Origin: Gordionus sp. m RMFG-2023
Lineage: Eukaryota; Nematomorpha; Gordioida; Chordodea; Parachordodidae
Assembly: GCF_954871325.1 (NCBI RefSeq)
Contig: NC_088775.1
Location: 78,345,561-78,409,560, forward strand
DNA: 64,000 nucleotides
Direction of reading: 5' to 3'
Positions 1-11,751 of this stretch are shown here, piece after piece; positions within the stretch are counted from its first letter, which is position 1; every line of letters begins with the position of its first letter. A program made the translations under genes and the position numbers. The notes under the pieces are model-generated. The model had not been told where the DNA came from, searched no databases, and was given only the letters and a program-made list of their open reading frames with translations.

Positions 1-650
1 TTTTAGGGGGTAGGCAAAAGTTTTTGAAGGGGGTTTGCATCCAATGAAAATCCTGTCATGTAGACGCTGCTTTAAATATATTGGAAGGCATAGATTTTAC
101 ATTAAATTTTTTGACGAAATAATCATTTTTTGTTTTATGATATTTTCCAGTGGCTTCTTATAGGGGGAAACTTTTGGGTGTGGCCCCCAAACCTTCATTT
201 GCTGGCCTTCGGCCAGCTTTTTCCCGACCTTTGGCTGGGTCATATCTTTAAGTTATTATTCTATTAAATTATTCATAATTCAATAATAATTATATTCATA
301 TTTTTAGCTCTTATTTACTAATTCACACCTATGGATATTTAAAGAAGAAATAAAGGTTATAACCCAATTTTTTATTTGAAGTTAGGTATATTATATTTAA
401 TTTTAAAAATTTTTAAATGTAAAATTGAAATAAAGTTTAGTGTCATTTTTTTTAATATAAAATTTGCTTTAAAAACTAGCCTCAGCTTAAATTCTCATAC
501 AATATAAGTAAAATAAATTTTTTTTATTGGAAATATTAATTATAGTTTGTATAAAATTTGACTAGAAAATAATTTAAAAATAAGTTTTAGTAACTTCTTA
601 TCAAATGCAATATTATACAAAAAATTTATTAAAAATTATAATGTGATTTT
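1..650. other. AT-rich stretch with a GC-rich hairpin patch
   Basis: No gene is seen. Bases 1-240 are less AT-rich than what follows and hold runs of G and C and a perfect 7-base stem with a 3-base loop at about 203-219 (GCTGGCC..GGCCAGC). This looks like the edge of a transposon that continues to the left of the window, but no family can be named. Bases 240-650 are plain AT-rich sequence. Confidence 0.4.
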
Positions 651-654
651 TAAT

Positions 655-1345
655 TTTCATGGGAAATTTGCCAATTCATCAAGAATTTCGTTTGTTGTAA
701 CCAAATCTCTAGATATTTAACAGCTAACCCATTTAGCCGAGATTCGGAAGTAGTATTTCTTAAATAAGTTTTCACCTTCTCTAGTTGGAAAAGGTCCTAT
801 CATTCGTACATGTTGAAATAGGCACACATGCAAGAATATAAACAACTTCAAAATATTTGAAAATTGAGCCAAGGTTCCTTACATCGATTGCGCCTATCAA
901 TAGCATGCTCGGGTAAAACTACCAAACGTAGTAAATATTTATATCACAATTCGAATTTTCTAATAAAATTGATTTCAGTATCAATATCATAGGAATAAAA
1001 TTTTGCTAAATATTTAATTTTACCAATAGTGGCATCAGAAAATGAAGAAGGGTCTTTAGGTAACAAAATTGAAGGTTGCTAAAAGACTTTTTTATCTAAA
1101 AACCGTACTTTTATTTGCAATAAAAAAGTATCTAAGAATGGAATGAAAATGAATATTATATAATATTTTTTTGAGTCAACATTTATAATATTACATCCCA
1201 ATAATTCCCTAGGTGCTAGACGAGGTTTAATTAGTGTTATATCATAAGATTTAGCTTTCGATTCAACATCTTGATAAATATTATGAAAATATTCATCTTT
1301 CATTCTTATTTTATTTACCTGTTCATACATTTTCCTCCAAATCAA
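655..1345 (-). pseudogene. hAT transposase relic, C-terminal part
   Basis: On the minus strand, 1345-1079 encodes an 88-residue open stretch with the family pattern LIKPRLAPRE..FIPFLDTFLLQIKVRF, typical of the large hAT transposases annotated as 52-kDa-repressor-like or ZMYM-like. Downstream on the same strand, around 805-665, the frame reads LEKVKTYLRNTTSESRLNGLAVKYLE, interrupted by one residue group only for length; this matches the hATC dimerisation region (consensus LK.YLRSTM.QERL.GLAL). The two pieces are in the right order but not in one frame, the N-terminal half is missing, and no terminal inverted repeats are obvious. It is a decayed DNA transposon rather than a host gene. Confidence 0.7.
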
Positions 1346-2365
1346 TTGAACCGAATCTAAATTTGGTTTTTGTAAATTTCTACATAGTAGTGTGCTATAG
1401 GAAAATAATTTATTAATACAGCAAAGATAACTGGGGGGGGGGGGGAGTAAAATTAGCTTAAAATGATATTTATCATTGGTTACCTACCTGATATTTTATT
1501 TAAAAAATTTTTTTTTATGATTGTTAGCTAAAGATTATAGTTCCAGTCCCCTTTTACAGGGATCCAAACTAATAAACATTTTTTTAGGTTCAGATAAAAA
1601 TTTTTCAGGTTTGGTTAATAAAATAATATCGAAAGCTTTAAAAACCTGTTCAAACTTTTTTGTATAGGAACTTATTAGGATTATGTAAAGGGAATATAAT
1701 ATTCAATGGGATGCAATTAAAATTCTCTGTCAAATTATATCTAGAAGATTAAATTTTATAAACGAACATTTATATACTAACTTGAGAAACTAGCACTTCA
1801 AATATCAATATACAAAAATGCCTCTAAATTAAAAAAGTTATGTTATTAAGAGGTTCGTAAACCTTTTATTTTTTGATAGTACAGTTCTGTAAATATAAAA
1901 ATACTGGTTCAGATATGCCTGATTTTTTCCAACATTACAGGAAAAGGGAAAGCATTTTTAAATATTTACCTCCCTATTTAATAGCGAGAGTAGTAGAATT
2001 TATTTCTCCAATTACCCTTGAGAACATTCGTTATAAAAAATAAGAAGCATTGATGAATATGAAGTCAAAATTTTAAACTGTTACATCTCAATAATTAATT
2101 TATTTTTCTTCCTTGAATTTATAAAATGCATATAAAATATTCATCTACCTAATATGATAATTATTTTAAGATTTGATCCATTATATAATCACTATTTTGC
2201 ATATTAAAATTTTTACCAGAAAATAAATAATCGTTAATTTTATGATTAATAACAAATTAAAATGATTTCGAGCATAGAATTCTCATTTATAGTGGAATAT
2301 TATAACATTTTAAAAAATTGAACTGAATACAAATCCTTGATATCTCAAAAAGCAATCAGCAAAAG
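1346..2365. other. AT-rich intergenic stretch with a G13 run
   Basis: A run of 13 G lies at 1433-1445. A short open frame at 1915-2043 (42 residues, MPDFFQHYRKRE..) looks more protein-like than its surroundings but matches no family I know and has no clear splice partners. Nothing else is seen. Confidence 0.3.
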
Positions 2366-2367
2366 TC

Positions 2368-3520
2368 AGAGTTTTTAAAGGATCGACGATCCTGGATTAT
2401 CCTAATTTCTGCAATTTACCCGGATTTATGATTTTCTTTTAAATTAAGGATCGTGATCGAGATCATTTTGTTAAATATTCTATCCTTTTATAAATTAATT
2501 TTTATACTTAAAAAGTATATAAATCAGAGACCTGCTGGCCCAGGTATACGGGCCGGGCCTTATTTATTTTTTTAAATATACGTGGGCTGGATCTAAAAAA
2601 TTTTTAAAATAAAAACCCTGTCCCGACCGTATTTTAAATCGCCTTTATTTATAAAAATTAAAATATATTTTTAAAAAATCCAGATCGAACTTGCCGGGCT
2701 ATGCAAATACAATCTCTGCAGGTCTCTGATATAAATTAAAAAATTTAAATTCATATTTTAACATCCTCCGCCATATTTTCTCATAAATTTTATCAAGATA
2801 ACATCCACGAATTTGATTTAAAACATATTTTATTTATTCAATTATCTAGAAGAAAATACACATACCATTATTCATATAATAATGGAAATTATCATTTCTT
2901 AAAATATATATTTCCTTCACTGTGTGAGGACAGTAGCATATTAGCTGCAATAATTTACCCAAAATTTAAGCTTAATTGGCATTGTATTTGTCACATATTT
3001 TTTGATAAAAAAAAGTTAATTACCTATTTGGAAAACCTGCAAGATCAACCGCATGGAGCTATTTATTAAAATGATTGTATAGATAAAACTGATACTTTTG
3101 GGGAAAAATCTTCGTGAAATCTGAGCTTTCCCTTAATAATTTTTCTTATTCAAATTACAATTCTGTTAATATTTTGAATGCTGATTTAGATAGAAAAATA
3201 TAATACCTTTGCCATCAAGCGCTCCTGTGGAGCTATTGTTTACTGCTAAATATATTAGAGAAGAAGTGGATGTTTGAATGATAATAATTTAGAAATTTTA
3301 ATTATGGCTAATTTTTATTATAAATAAATATATTAATATTGTTATTTACGATGAATTTACACTATATTTAATTAATTTTTATATTAGTTAATTTTGCAAC
3401 GAGCATAAATTTTCTTCAGAAATTTATAAAATAAAAAAGATCTATCCTGGATTTCATTCCCTTTTTTTTGAAAAGATCGTGATCAGGATTCGATCCTTTT
3501 AAAAGAATCGATTAACAAGC
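2368..3520 (+). mobile_element. Degraded hAT element with hATC remnant
   Basis: The left edge reads CAGAGTTTTTAAAGGATCG and the right edge, reversed, reads CAGGCTTGTTAATCGATTC; both carry GGATCG/GATCGTGATC motifs just inside. The plus strand between them has ILAAIIYPKFKLNW (about 2945-2990) and LPSSAPVELLFTAKYIREE (about 3212-3265), which correspond to the conserved LAA.L.PKFK.RW and LPSSAPVERLFS motifs near the C-terminus of BED-finger hAT transposases. Frames are broken throughout. I could not find a matching 8-base target duplication, so the outer limits are approximate. A separate MITE sits inside. Confidence 0.6.
2525..2728. mobile_element. 204-bp hAT-type MITE, CAGAGACCTGC family
   Basis: Both ends carry the inverted repeat CAGAGACCTGC, flanked by a perfect 8-base target duplication ATATAAAT (2517-2524 and 2729-2736). 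GC-rich blocks (GGGCCGGGCC, TGCCGGGC) lie just inside the ends. It has no coding capacity. It is nested in the hAT relic around it. Relatives lie at 44845-45178 and 48546-48715. Confidence 0.88.
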
Positions 3521-3539
3521 CTGTCTAAAAAAACAACTA

Positions 3540-5600
3540 AATTCTGCTATATGTTTACTCATGATCATTAAGCTAATAAAAAATTAGATCTTAATACTTA
3601 ATGAATTTAAGGAATATCGTTTTTTAAAGTTCATGTGAACCCAATGTTTTTTGTGGGGGTTAGCTGTTATATTATAGCATTCTTATAAAATTTGATTTTA
3701 CACCTTTAAATTAAATACCTTAATTTTTCTATTTCAATCATTTTAATATTTAAATCAATATAGACTGGATATAAATCTTGAATATGTAATTTTATAAAAA
3801 ACAAATTAGGGTTAGTTAACCCAAACCTCATGGAAACCATTCACTTATCCCTATCTGATGGAAAAAGACCAGATGAGCTAACAAACATTCCTTGGTTTAA
3901 AGGAAAACCCTAATTTGGGATTTCACTGTGTCTCCCAATTTTCATCTAACCCAAACATTGAGCAGATTATTTAATCCCGAAAGGTCAAATATTAGAAAGT
4001 ACCACGACTTTTTAGAGTTTTACTTTATCGCAATATTTATTTCTACCAATGGGTTCCTAGGCCCCATTGGCCATTTTTTTAAGACACCATTGACTATCAT
4101 TTTTTTAAGAAATTATTATATATATATACAGTAGTTAGGAAAATAATTTTAATCTCACCATAATAAATATAATATTATTTCCTTCATCTGATAATAATAT
4201 TAAAATATTTGATATCAGAGATTAATAACAGATATAGAACTCAAAATGTTTCATTTTTTTTATTACTCTTGATTTTATGGAAGAAATAAGCAAATTTATA
4301 TTTAGTTTCTTTATTTCAATGAAAAATTACTTAAAATTCATCTTTGTTAAAAACAATAGTCATATTTTTTATCTTAATAAATATAAAACCGTCCACTTCG
4401 CTACCCTTTCTCTTTAACTCTCTGTCACTGAAAATATAACTTGTTAATATAGCTCTTTTGATCAATATCTAGTAGTTAGTATTCCCACGAAAAAAATAAA
4501 TTTTAATATAAATTGGGTGTTATTTAGTATACACTCCTCCTTCATACCACTGGAGGAAGGATTAAGCTTGTTCAAATTTATATACACAATAGAAATTTTA
4601 GCAGTTGGCAAAATAATGCAAAATAAGCAAGCTAGGAAAAATGAAAGTAAAATAATATGGTAAATTTTTAGATACAAGAAAAACCCTAGCTAAATGATCT
4701 TTGTGGTTGACTAACTTTCCTCTACCTTCTTATCCATTGATTTATTTTTCATAAAAATTTCACCAAATATATTGTTATGCCATGTACATGTACATTATCT
4801 TTATAGAAAAAAACGTTTTTTAATACTATTTTGAACCAAAATTGCTTTATTTTTGGTTTAGCGAATAATAAACACGTTAAAATTTAACTCTTTATTACTT
4901 CAGTGAAAGAAATGATTTAAATTCTCTATTAGGGTCTTAAAAAACCTTCCATATATTTTGATTAAGATAGAGCTAAGAAAAAATTTTCCATCATGATTGA
5001 GTCTCCTATTAACTCCCCCTTTTAAGCTATCTAAAATATTAACAGCTCCTAAAAAATATTATCCACTATAGCATATCTAGGTCCAACTAACCACATATAT
5101 GAAAAATATAGAAGTTTATGTAACATTAATTGAGTTGTTTGTCTCACAATAACTTAGCAATTACTGGGCCCTCTAATGCGATATGTCTACGAATCATGCT
5201 CTCTGTAAAACAGAGTAAAAGAGAGAGGGAAGCAATCATCTTATCAAAATTTTTATTTTACTTAATTTTTAATATGTTTAAAATTATAATGTAATTTTTT
5301 TAAAATATTGTAACAGTTAAAATGTGCGTTGCTGCATAAATGACCTCTATCATAAATATACTTCTATAAAAATGAAGGAAATTGCAGAAGTGTAGATTAG
5401 CATGAAATGGGAGACTACTGAAAAAACGAGGTCAAAATATAAATATCTCTGGAGTGTGGCATTATGAGATTTGATCCTTTTTTATGGAATTTAAATAAAG
5501 TTGTAATTAAATATTTTGTTTTTTTATGCTAATATGTCTGGCAAAAGTAGTTTTTTGGGGTAATTTAATTTTAATGGTTCGATTTTTCATATTTATATTA
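3540..5600. other. AT-rich intergenic stretch
   Basis: No gene is recognisable. A short inverted repeat (CAAATTAGGGTT near 3805 and its complement near 3910-3920) could be a roughly 115-base MITE, but no target duplication was found. A purine-rich patch (GAGAGAGGGAAG) lies near 5222. The short open frames on both strands have composition-driven sequences without family motifs. Confidence 0.3.
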
Positions 5601-5609
5601 TGCAAATAT

Positions 5610-6270
5610 TTCATTCATTACCACGCCAGAAATTGCACGAAGTGCAATTTCATCACCCACCAGGAGTTGAAGCGTGCATCATGTATTTTCACTAGTATAT
5701 AGATCCCATACATGATGTCTACCCGTTTTATTATAGTGGACGGTACCACTATGTAGCCAGTTAGCAAAGTGAAGAAGGAAGAAGTACAATAATGGTGATG
5801 TATTCGTTCCGTTACCGGCAGAATAGTGTTAAGGAAAAAAAATAATGTCATATAAAAAATGTACCTGCATTCTTAAGTGGTATTTAGTGAGGCAACAAAA
5901 AATAATAACCCTTATATCTTGGTAAGTATTGAGAGTTTATGTTAAGTTTGCATGAAGAGTCTCTTCCTTGTTTGTTGTTCGGTGTGCCAAATATCGTATG
6001 TCCTGTAGATCTTGTATGTGTGTCAATGATATTTGGGTTCGTCCGAGTTATTGCGTTATTATTATAGCCAGTTTATCTTCTCATTGTCCATTATACTATT
6101 AATAGTTTCGTAATTGTTATCGTTATCGTCGCCGATATCGTGTGTCCAGAAAAGAAGGTCGTGGGTTAATAAAAGGAAGTTAAGTTATGTTGTTGTTGTT
6201 CAGGTTATTATCATTATCAAATATACTTATTCCATTTATTGCAAGAACGTAAAGGAGAAGAACGGTTTCA
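5610..6270 (-). other. Less AT-rich flank of the LINE, possible 3' region
   Basis: This stretch is clearly less AT-rich than its surroundings and abuts the 3' end of the reverse-transcriptase coding region, so part of it is probably LINE 3' sequence. A 17-base hairpin, ATTGCACGAAGTGCAAT, lies at about 5633-5649. No protein family is recognised in any frame. Confidence 0.35.
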
Positions 6271-6273
6271 ATA

Positions 6274-7235
6274 TTAATTTAGGCCATATTTTAACATGTA
6301 TTGTAAATGTTCCTTTATGTGTTTCTTGTTCTTGCTGAGCGCCATGAAATCTGCAAACGAGAGGTTAATCAGGTCCATATCTTTCAAACATTTCGCCAAC
6401 CAATAGTATTTAAGAGTTTTCTTCCTACCGTCAGGGCACCATTTCAAGGACGAGAATATCATATTTTAAGCGAGTGTCTTAAGCTATGGCCTAGTAATTC
6501 TAGTCTCCTCAAGGGTATGAGACGATTGATTGGTAGGATGTCGCATCTATTCCAGAGCGTTGTATTTGATGTGTTGTATGGGTAATACGTTTTGGTGATT
6601 CTTCTAAGGCATTTGTTTATAAATGTCTGAATTGTGTTGATGTTACTTTTTGAGTCCTGCCAAGTCTCCAGGCCGTAGGTAAAAATGGGTACAATTAGGG
6701 ACTTGAAGAGTTTTATTTTTAAATTAGTTGTTGGTTGGATGACCATAATTTCGACAGTTGATGATAGCGGAGTCTAGCATTATTCGTTCTCGATTTCGTA
6801 TCTAAAAAAGTGAGGCCTAATAATGTTATCCTGGTTCATAGGTATTTAAAATCTGACACTAATTCTATCGTATTACCCTCAAAGTTAAAGGGGTTTAAGT
6901 TACTCGCATATGTAATTGAGTTGATAAGCTTGGTTTTTGTGTAGTTAACTCTTAATCCATATTCATAACAGTTGTTGACAAATAATGATAAGATATTTCT
7001 TATCTTGTATTCTGAGTTAGCTAATATACACACGTCGTTGGCATAACATAGAAAATTCATGCATGTCATTGTGGTGCTGTTGATCCCTGTAATGTGGGTT
7101 GAGTGCATATTCTTGTTTAAAGGATTTATTTAGGATATCATTCATTATTACATTATAAATAATAGGCGAGAGAACGCATCCTTGTTTAAGGCCTCTATTT
7201 GCTTTAAAAGGTTGTGATTTTATATTTTATTTTGG
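6274..7235 (-). mobile_element. 5'-truncated LINE, RTE-like reverse transcriptase
   Basis: Reading the minus strand from 7235 down, the frames give GLKQGCVLSPIIYNVIMNDI (RT motif 4 region), then CYANDVCILANSE (the catalytic YADD box, here YAND), then a stretch ending in LVSDFKYL, then FKSLIVPIFTYGLETW, IQTFINKCLRRI and LRRLELLGHSLRH, and finally KWCPDGRKK. This order and the KCLRRI..WIGH-type thumb are typical of RTE-clade LINEs, such as SR2 of schistosomes. The endonuclease and the N-terminal RT are absent, so the copy is 5'-truncated. The pieces lie in at least three frames, and one catalytic aspartate reads asparagine, so it is inactive. Confidence 0.82.
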
Positions 7236-8980
7236 ATAAATTATTAATTATTGTTGCATGTGCGCATGTGCGCTATTGTACGCTATTATTTTATTACTTA
7301 CTAAAATAATTTATATTTAAAATGTCAGTTAAACTATTATTTACTTAAATAATTTATATTTAAAAGTTCAGTTATATATCTTAAGGCAACAGAATATATA
7401 TATAAACAAATATATATTTTTATTTTAATCACTTGTTTTTCTTATATGATAATAACTTGTATTTTCTTTCTTTTTAAATTATATAAATAAAATACCAATT
7501 TACTCAAGCCTTATAAATTCTCTTTCATTATGGTGGAGTAATACTTTTAAATAAAGACGATATATTTAAATTATTCTAAATTGAACTTTTCCACCATTGC
7601 TCAATAATATATTTAAATTATTCTAAATTGAACTTTTCTCCTTGTTCAATAATTATAAATTGTAAATCATCTGTTCTACCATATTCAAATTTTTATATGA
7701 AAAATATTTGGTTTGTATAAAAAGGAATAAAAATTATAATCTCAGCAATAAGTTTTTATGTTTTGTGAATTTAAATTCTTATAATATATTAGTTCACTTT
7801 CAAAAGCTTTGTCTCATTACACTTCTTGAGAATTAATAAATTTTTATTTTAACCTTAATAAAAAACTATTTTTAAACTTGGAGTCTAAAAGGCATGCTAG
7901 TTTTTTTCCCAAAATAAACTCCCTTAGACTAAACAAACTTTTTATAGGAGAGTTAATGTAATTAGTGAGATAATATTTAATAAACTGTAATTTTAAATTT
8001 CTTAAATCACCATATAGATAATGAATGAGTTCTATATCAATATTTAACATTATTTTAAAAAGTGATTTTACTTTTAAAAAAATATTACAGTTGCTAGTTG
8101 CATTATTTCAAATTATTTTGCAAAAATTTAACTACCAACACAAGGAATTCTATTATTTTTTTTATTAATTTTTAATTTCTAACTGTACATCTTATCAAAA
8201 AACTTCATTCATTTAAATACGAAAAAAAAGCCTTTAGTTAACAAAGATAATATAGAATGACATAAAAGATGGAAAACAACAACACAAACCGTAGACTTAT
8301 CCATGACACAAACAGATCTAAAAATAACGTATATTCAGCTAATTATTACCAAGTTTTATTTGGCACATTAATATTTTCACTTAGGGGTTTAACTATGAGA
8401 GTGTCAGCTTCAACAAAGAAAAGTTAAATACGTTTTCAAAAATAATTATTTTTATTATATGGAGCAAAAAGTAATACTTTCCACACAAAAAAACTAAACC
8501 CCAAATATATCTAGTTCAATTTTTCCTATTAAATTAATACTATTTTATAAAATCTGTTATTTTAGGTAGAATAAAATAAATTATAAATCCTATTTCGTTT
8601 CTATATATTACATTTACTTTTTAAAAATAATTATAAATGCAATTTTACAATGTATAAATTTGTGACACTTTGAAAATATCAAGGCAAAATGGAAGAGGAT
8701 ATCCATTAAAATGTCAAAACGAGCACCATGAGAGGATAATATGATATTTGGTTTGGTTATTTATATTATAATGATAAATATTTAATGACATTAAATTAAA
8801 TAATTTCCTTCAATATTTCATAATATAGTAATATTTTGTTAAATAAGTTTTAAAAGCAAAATTATTTATAATAAATATAAAATACAAAAAAAAAGTAAAT
8901 ATATTGCTGAAGAAGCACCTTAGAACATTTATACTATATTTGATATTTCAGATATAGATTCCGGCATTGATTTTTTATTT
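7236..8980. repeat. AT-rich stretch with short tandem duplications
   Basis: Two small tandem duplications are visible: AAATAATTTATATTTAAAA with its flanks at about 7300-7370, and a unit of about 53 bases containing TTCTAAATTGAACTTTTC at about 7560-7640. A minus-strand open frame at 8050-7844 (68 residues) has no family motif. The remainder appears non-coding. Confidence 0.45.
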
Positions 8981-8983
8981 GTT

Positions 8984-10589
8984 ATGGGTTGTGCCACGTC
9001 TTATCCAACAAACTTTTTCCCTTTAATAACTAAAAAAAATAATCATTCTTCGGTCTATATCGGTAAAGATGGCAAAGATGGCAGAGATACGACATATCAA
9101 CAAAAAAAATATACTCCAAATAATTACCCAGTTTGTCCAAAGATTTTTCCAACGTGCCTGACAATCTCTAGGTACATTTATTCTCCTCAAGGTAGGTACA
9201 ATTATTAAAATAATGATGAATCAAATAAATTAATTTAGGATATAATAGGAGATATAAAGGCTACCCCAACAATTTTCAAATTTTAATAAATAAAATTTTG
9301 AGCGGAGGCTATAACAATTCTGTTAAAATTCCCCAGTTAGAGTTTAACGAGGATAAAAAATTTGCCAATGAATTCAGATTGTCGTTAAATAGGAAGCAAA
9401 TATTTTCGCTCAATAAATCCTGGAAAAAAATTTCGAGGAATATTGATACCATTGGTGTAATTATGTTTGTTAAGTAATCTTCTTTTTTTTAAAGTATATT
9501 TGAAATAAATATAATGTTAAAATGTATAATTTATTAAAAATTTATAAATTATATTTACCCTTGAATGGTATATTGGGGCACAGTTACACACCAGAAATTT
9601 TTAAATTATTGAAAAAAAAATTCGCCCATATTTTTCTTCGGTTTATTCAGCATTCTTCTATTTAAAAATTATTTTTTTTTTTAAAATACATTATTATTTG
9701 CAAAAGTTTACAATTAATATTTAAATATTAATTTTAAAAAAATTTAATTATAGCGTGGATAGATTTTTTATAATAAAAATATGAAATATATTATATAAAA
9801 TTTTTTTTATCTTCGACACTTTTCACAAAATCTTTTATTAAATTTTAAGTTAACATTAAATTTTCAAAATTTTAATTAATACTAAATCTTCCTAATTTTT
9901 ATATTTTATAAATTAAATTAAGGTTTACTTAATAAATATCAAAAATATTTAAGCTTATCGTAAGAATTTTAGTGAAATATAACAGCTTTAAAATGGGGGT
10001 AAAATTATGTTTCACTTAATCACTCGCCTTATTTTATCCCTCTCCCTCAAGAGTTAAGTATTATACCCTTTGGCAAAAAAAAAGATTATTTTCTTCGAAT
10101 TCCAAGTTGCTACCTTTGTTCCGATATATATTGGTTGATAAACACATAAACAACAGCATAAAGTTAGAAACGCAGGCAGAAATAGTAATAAATATTAAGG
10201 ATGAAGCCATTAGTAATTTTGGTGACTTTGACAAATTTAATTGAATTTTCTCTAGCATAAATATTACCATTTCGGACTTAAAGATTATAAAGTGGAGTAT
10301 TTTTGGGTAAGGTATAGTAAACAAATATATTATTTTGCACATGAATATTAATTATAATTTTATATTTATATTTATAAGTAAATTAAATTATATTTTTTAT
10401 AATAATTTATAATTTACAAATTTAAAAACCTGGATTTAGTTGACAGAAGAACCATTTATAGAGTCTATAAAGAAAACGCTAGGGGACAAATTAAACAATA
10501 CAATAGAAACCATTTACAAGATAACGATAAAATTTATATTGACAACCTTAGTTAAAAAATATTTCATGGCCAAAGATTCCATTCGATAA
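8984..10589 (+). CDS. Globin X/neuroglobin-type globin with N-myristoyl signal
   Basis: Four pieces can be read. Exon 1, 8984-9191, starts MGCATS, a myristoylation and palmitoylation signal as in globin X. Exon 2, 9239-9473, follows a 47-base intron and ends SLNKSWKKISRNIDTIGVIMFVK, split here only as helix A-B of neuroglobin-like globins. Exon 3 from 10085 gives LFSSNSKLLPLFRYI, matching LFALEPDLLPLFQY of neuroglobin, then helix E. The last exon, 10440-10589, gives EEPFIESIKKTLGDKLN (helices G-H) and stops at 10587-10589. An F-helix piece, HKYYHFGLKDYKVEYFW, lies at 10256-10306 with a good GT donor after it. Two problems stand out: exon 3 hits an in-frame TGA near 10242 and changes frame before the F-helix piece, and gap-free counting gives Gln at distal E7 and Tyr at proximal F8. 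It may be a pseudogene, a gene with an unusual small intron, or a globin that has lost classical haem binding. Family assignment is firmer than the gene model. Confidence 0.72.
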
Positions 10590-11356
10590 AATAAACCAAA
10601 AATTACAATGAAAAATATTTAAAAGACTTTTTTTTAAACCTTTCATTCGTTGATAAAATTAAAAAAATATCATTTTAATTAATATATATAAATATATTAT
10701 TTCTATGCCATTTTTGTTGATCCCGACTCTGAAATTATTAACTATTATATATTCAATTCATTCAGAAGTTTTTCCCCAACATGGTTTCTATTATTTATTA
10801 CAAAGGTAACTAATAGGGCCTCCTGGGCCGTGCTAAGGGGGAGGCATGCGATACCTCCGCACCAGACGCCTATTTTGGAGGCCTCCAAATTTTACACCAA
10901 CTAAGGTCAAATTATTTTAGAATCTTTTTACAAATTCTCTGATCCCTCCTTCCAGCATTTCAGATCATTACATTATCTTTAACATTAAAAATTTATAATT
11001 GTAACGAAAAAAATACTTTCATTTAATGTGTTTTTTGTCTAAATTTAATAAGAATAACATAATACCAATGGATATAATCGACATTGATATCTCTAGATCG
11101 CGTAGATATTAATTAACGCTTTGTAAACAAAAATATTTAAATTTATGGTATATTTTATTAATTACTCATATTTGTAAAGCAAACATTTATAGCGGTAATT
11201 CATTAAAGATCTTAATAAGTATCTATGCTTCCTGTATTTTTTGCAAACAAAATATCGGAAAAATTTCGATATGAGATATCAATTTTGAAAATATTTTTTA
11301 TAGAAAATATCGTTAAGTATAAATGAATGTATAAAAATAAAATTATCAATCCTTTT
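10590..11356. other. AT-rich stretch with a hAT-end fragment
   Basis: Bases 10812-10890 form a GC-rich island (GGGCCTCCTGGGCCGTGC .. GGAGGCCTCC) with partly inverted ends, resembling the terminal region of large hAT elements. The rest is AT-rich and without recognisable features. Confidence 0.4.
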
Positions 11357-11751
11357 CATAGGCATAGCCAGGATTATAGTGGTAGTTGGGGGGGGGGCTT
11401 TTAGGTAGAGGTTTTCCCATATATTTTATTAGAGGTCTTTAACATTTAATGTAGATCTATGGCTAAATTAGATTTTTATAAAAATAATTTTTGGTTTTCA
11501 CTTTAAAATATAAAAATGTTATTTTCCTAAGAAGTTTGATTTATAATCTATTTTAAACTTATAGAATTTTTTTAAATTTTTCTCTATTGTGATATAATAT
11601 CTAAATGTGTTCAGGGAGAAGGGGCGGGGATGTGTAGGGAGAATATTTTTATGAGTTTAAAATGATATTTAGGAGAATAGAAAAATTTACGAAGGGGCAT
11701 TTTTCCTTGCCTCCCTCCTAAATACACTTATAATCCTCTTATGCTTACATG
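11357..11751. mobile_element. Degraded hAT-type MITE with poly-G end
   Basis: The left end, CATAGGCATAGCCAGGATTA, and the reversed right end, CATGTAAGCATAAGAGGATT, are imperfect inverted repeats. A G10 run lies at 11388-11397 just inside the left end and a CCTCCCTCC block just inside the right end. Flanks ATCCTTTT and ATCCTAGA agree at 5 of 8 positions, consistent with an aged target duplication. Confidence 0.55.

Noticed and set aside
3928-4134. 68-codon gene
   Set aside because: No family motif, composition-driven sequence and no supporting splice sites.
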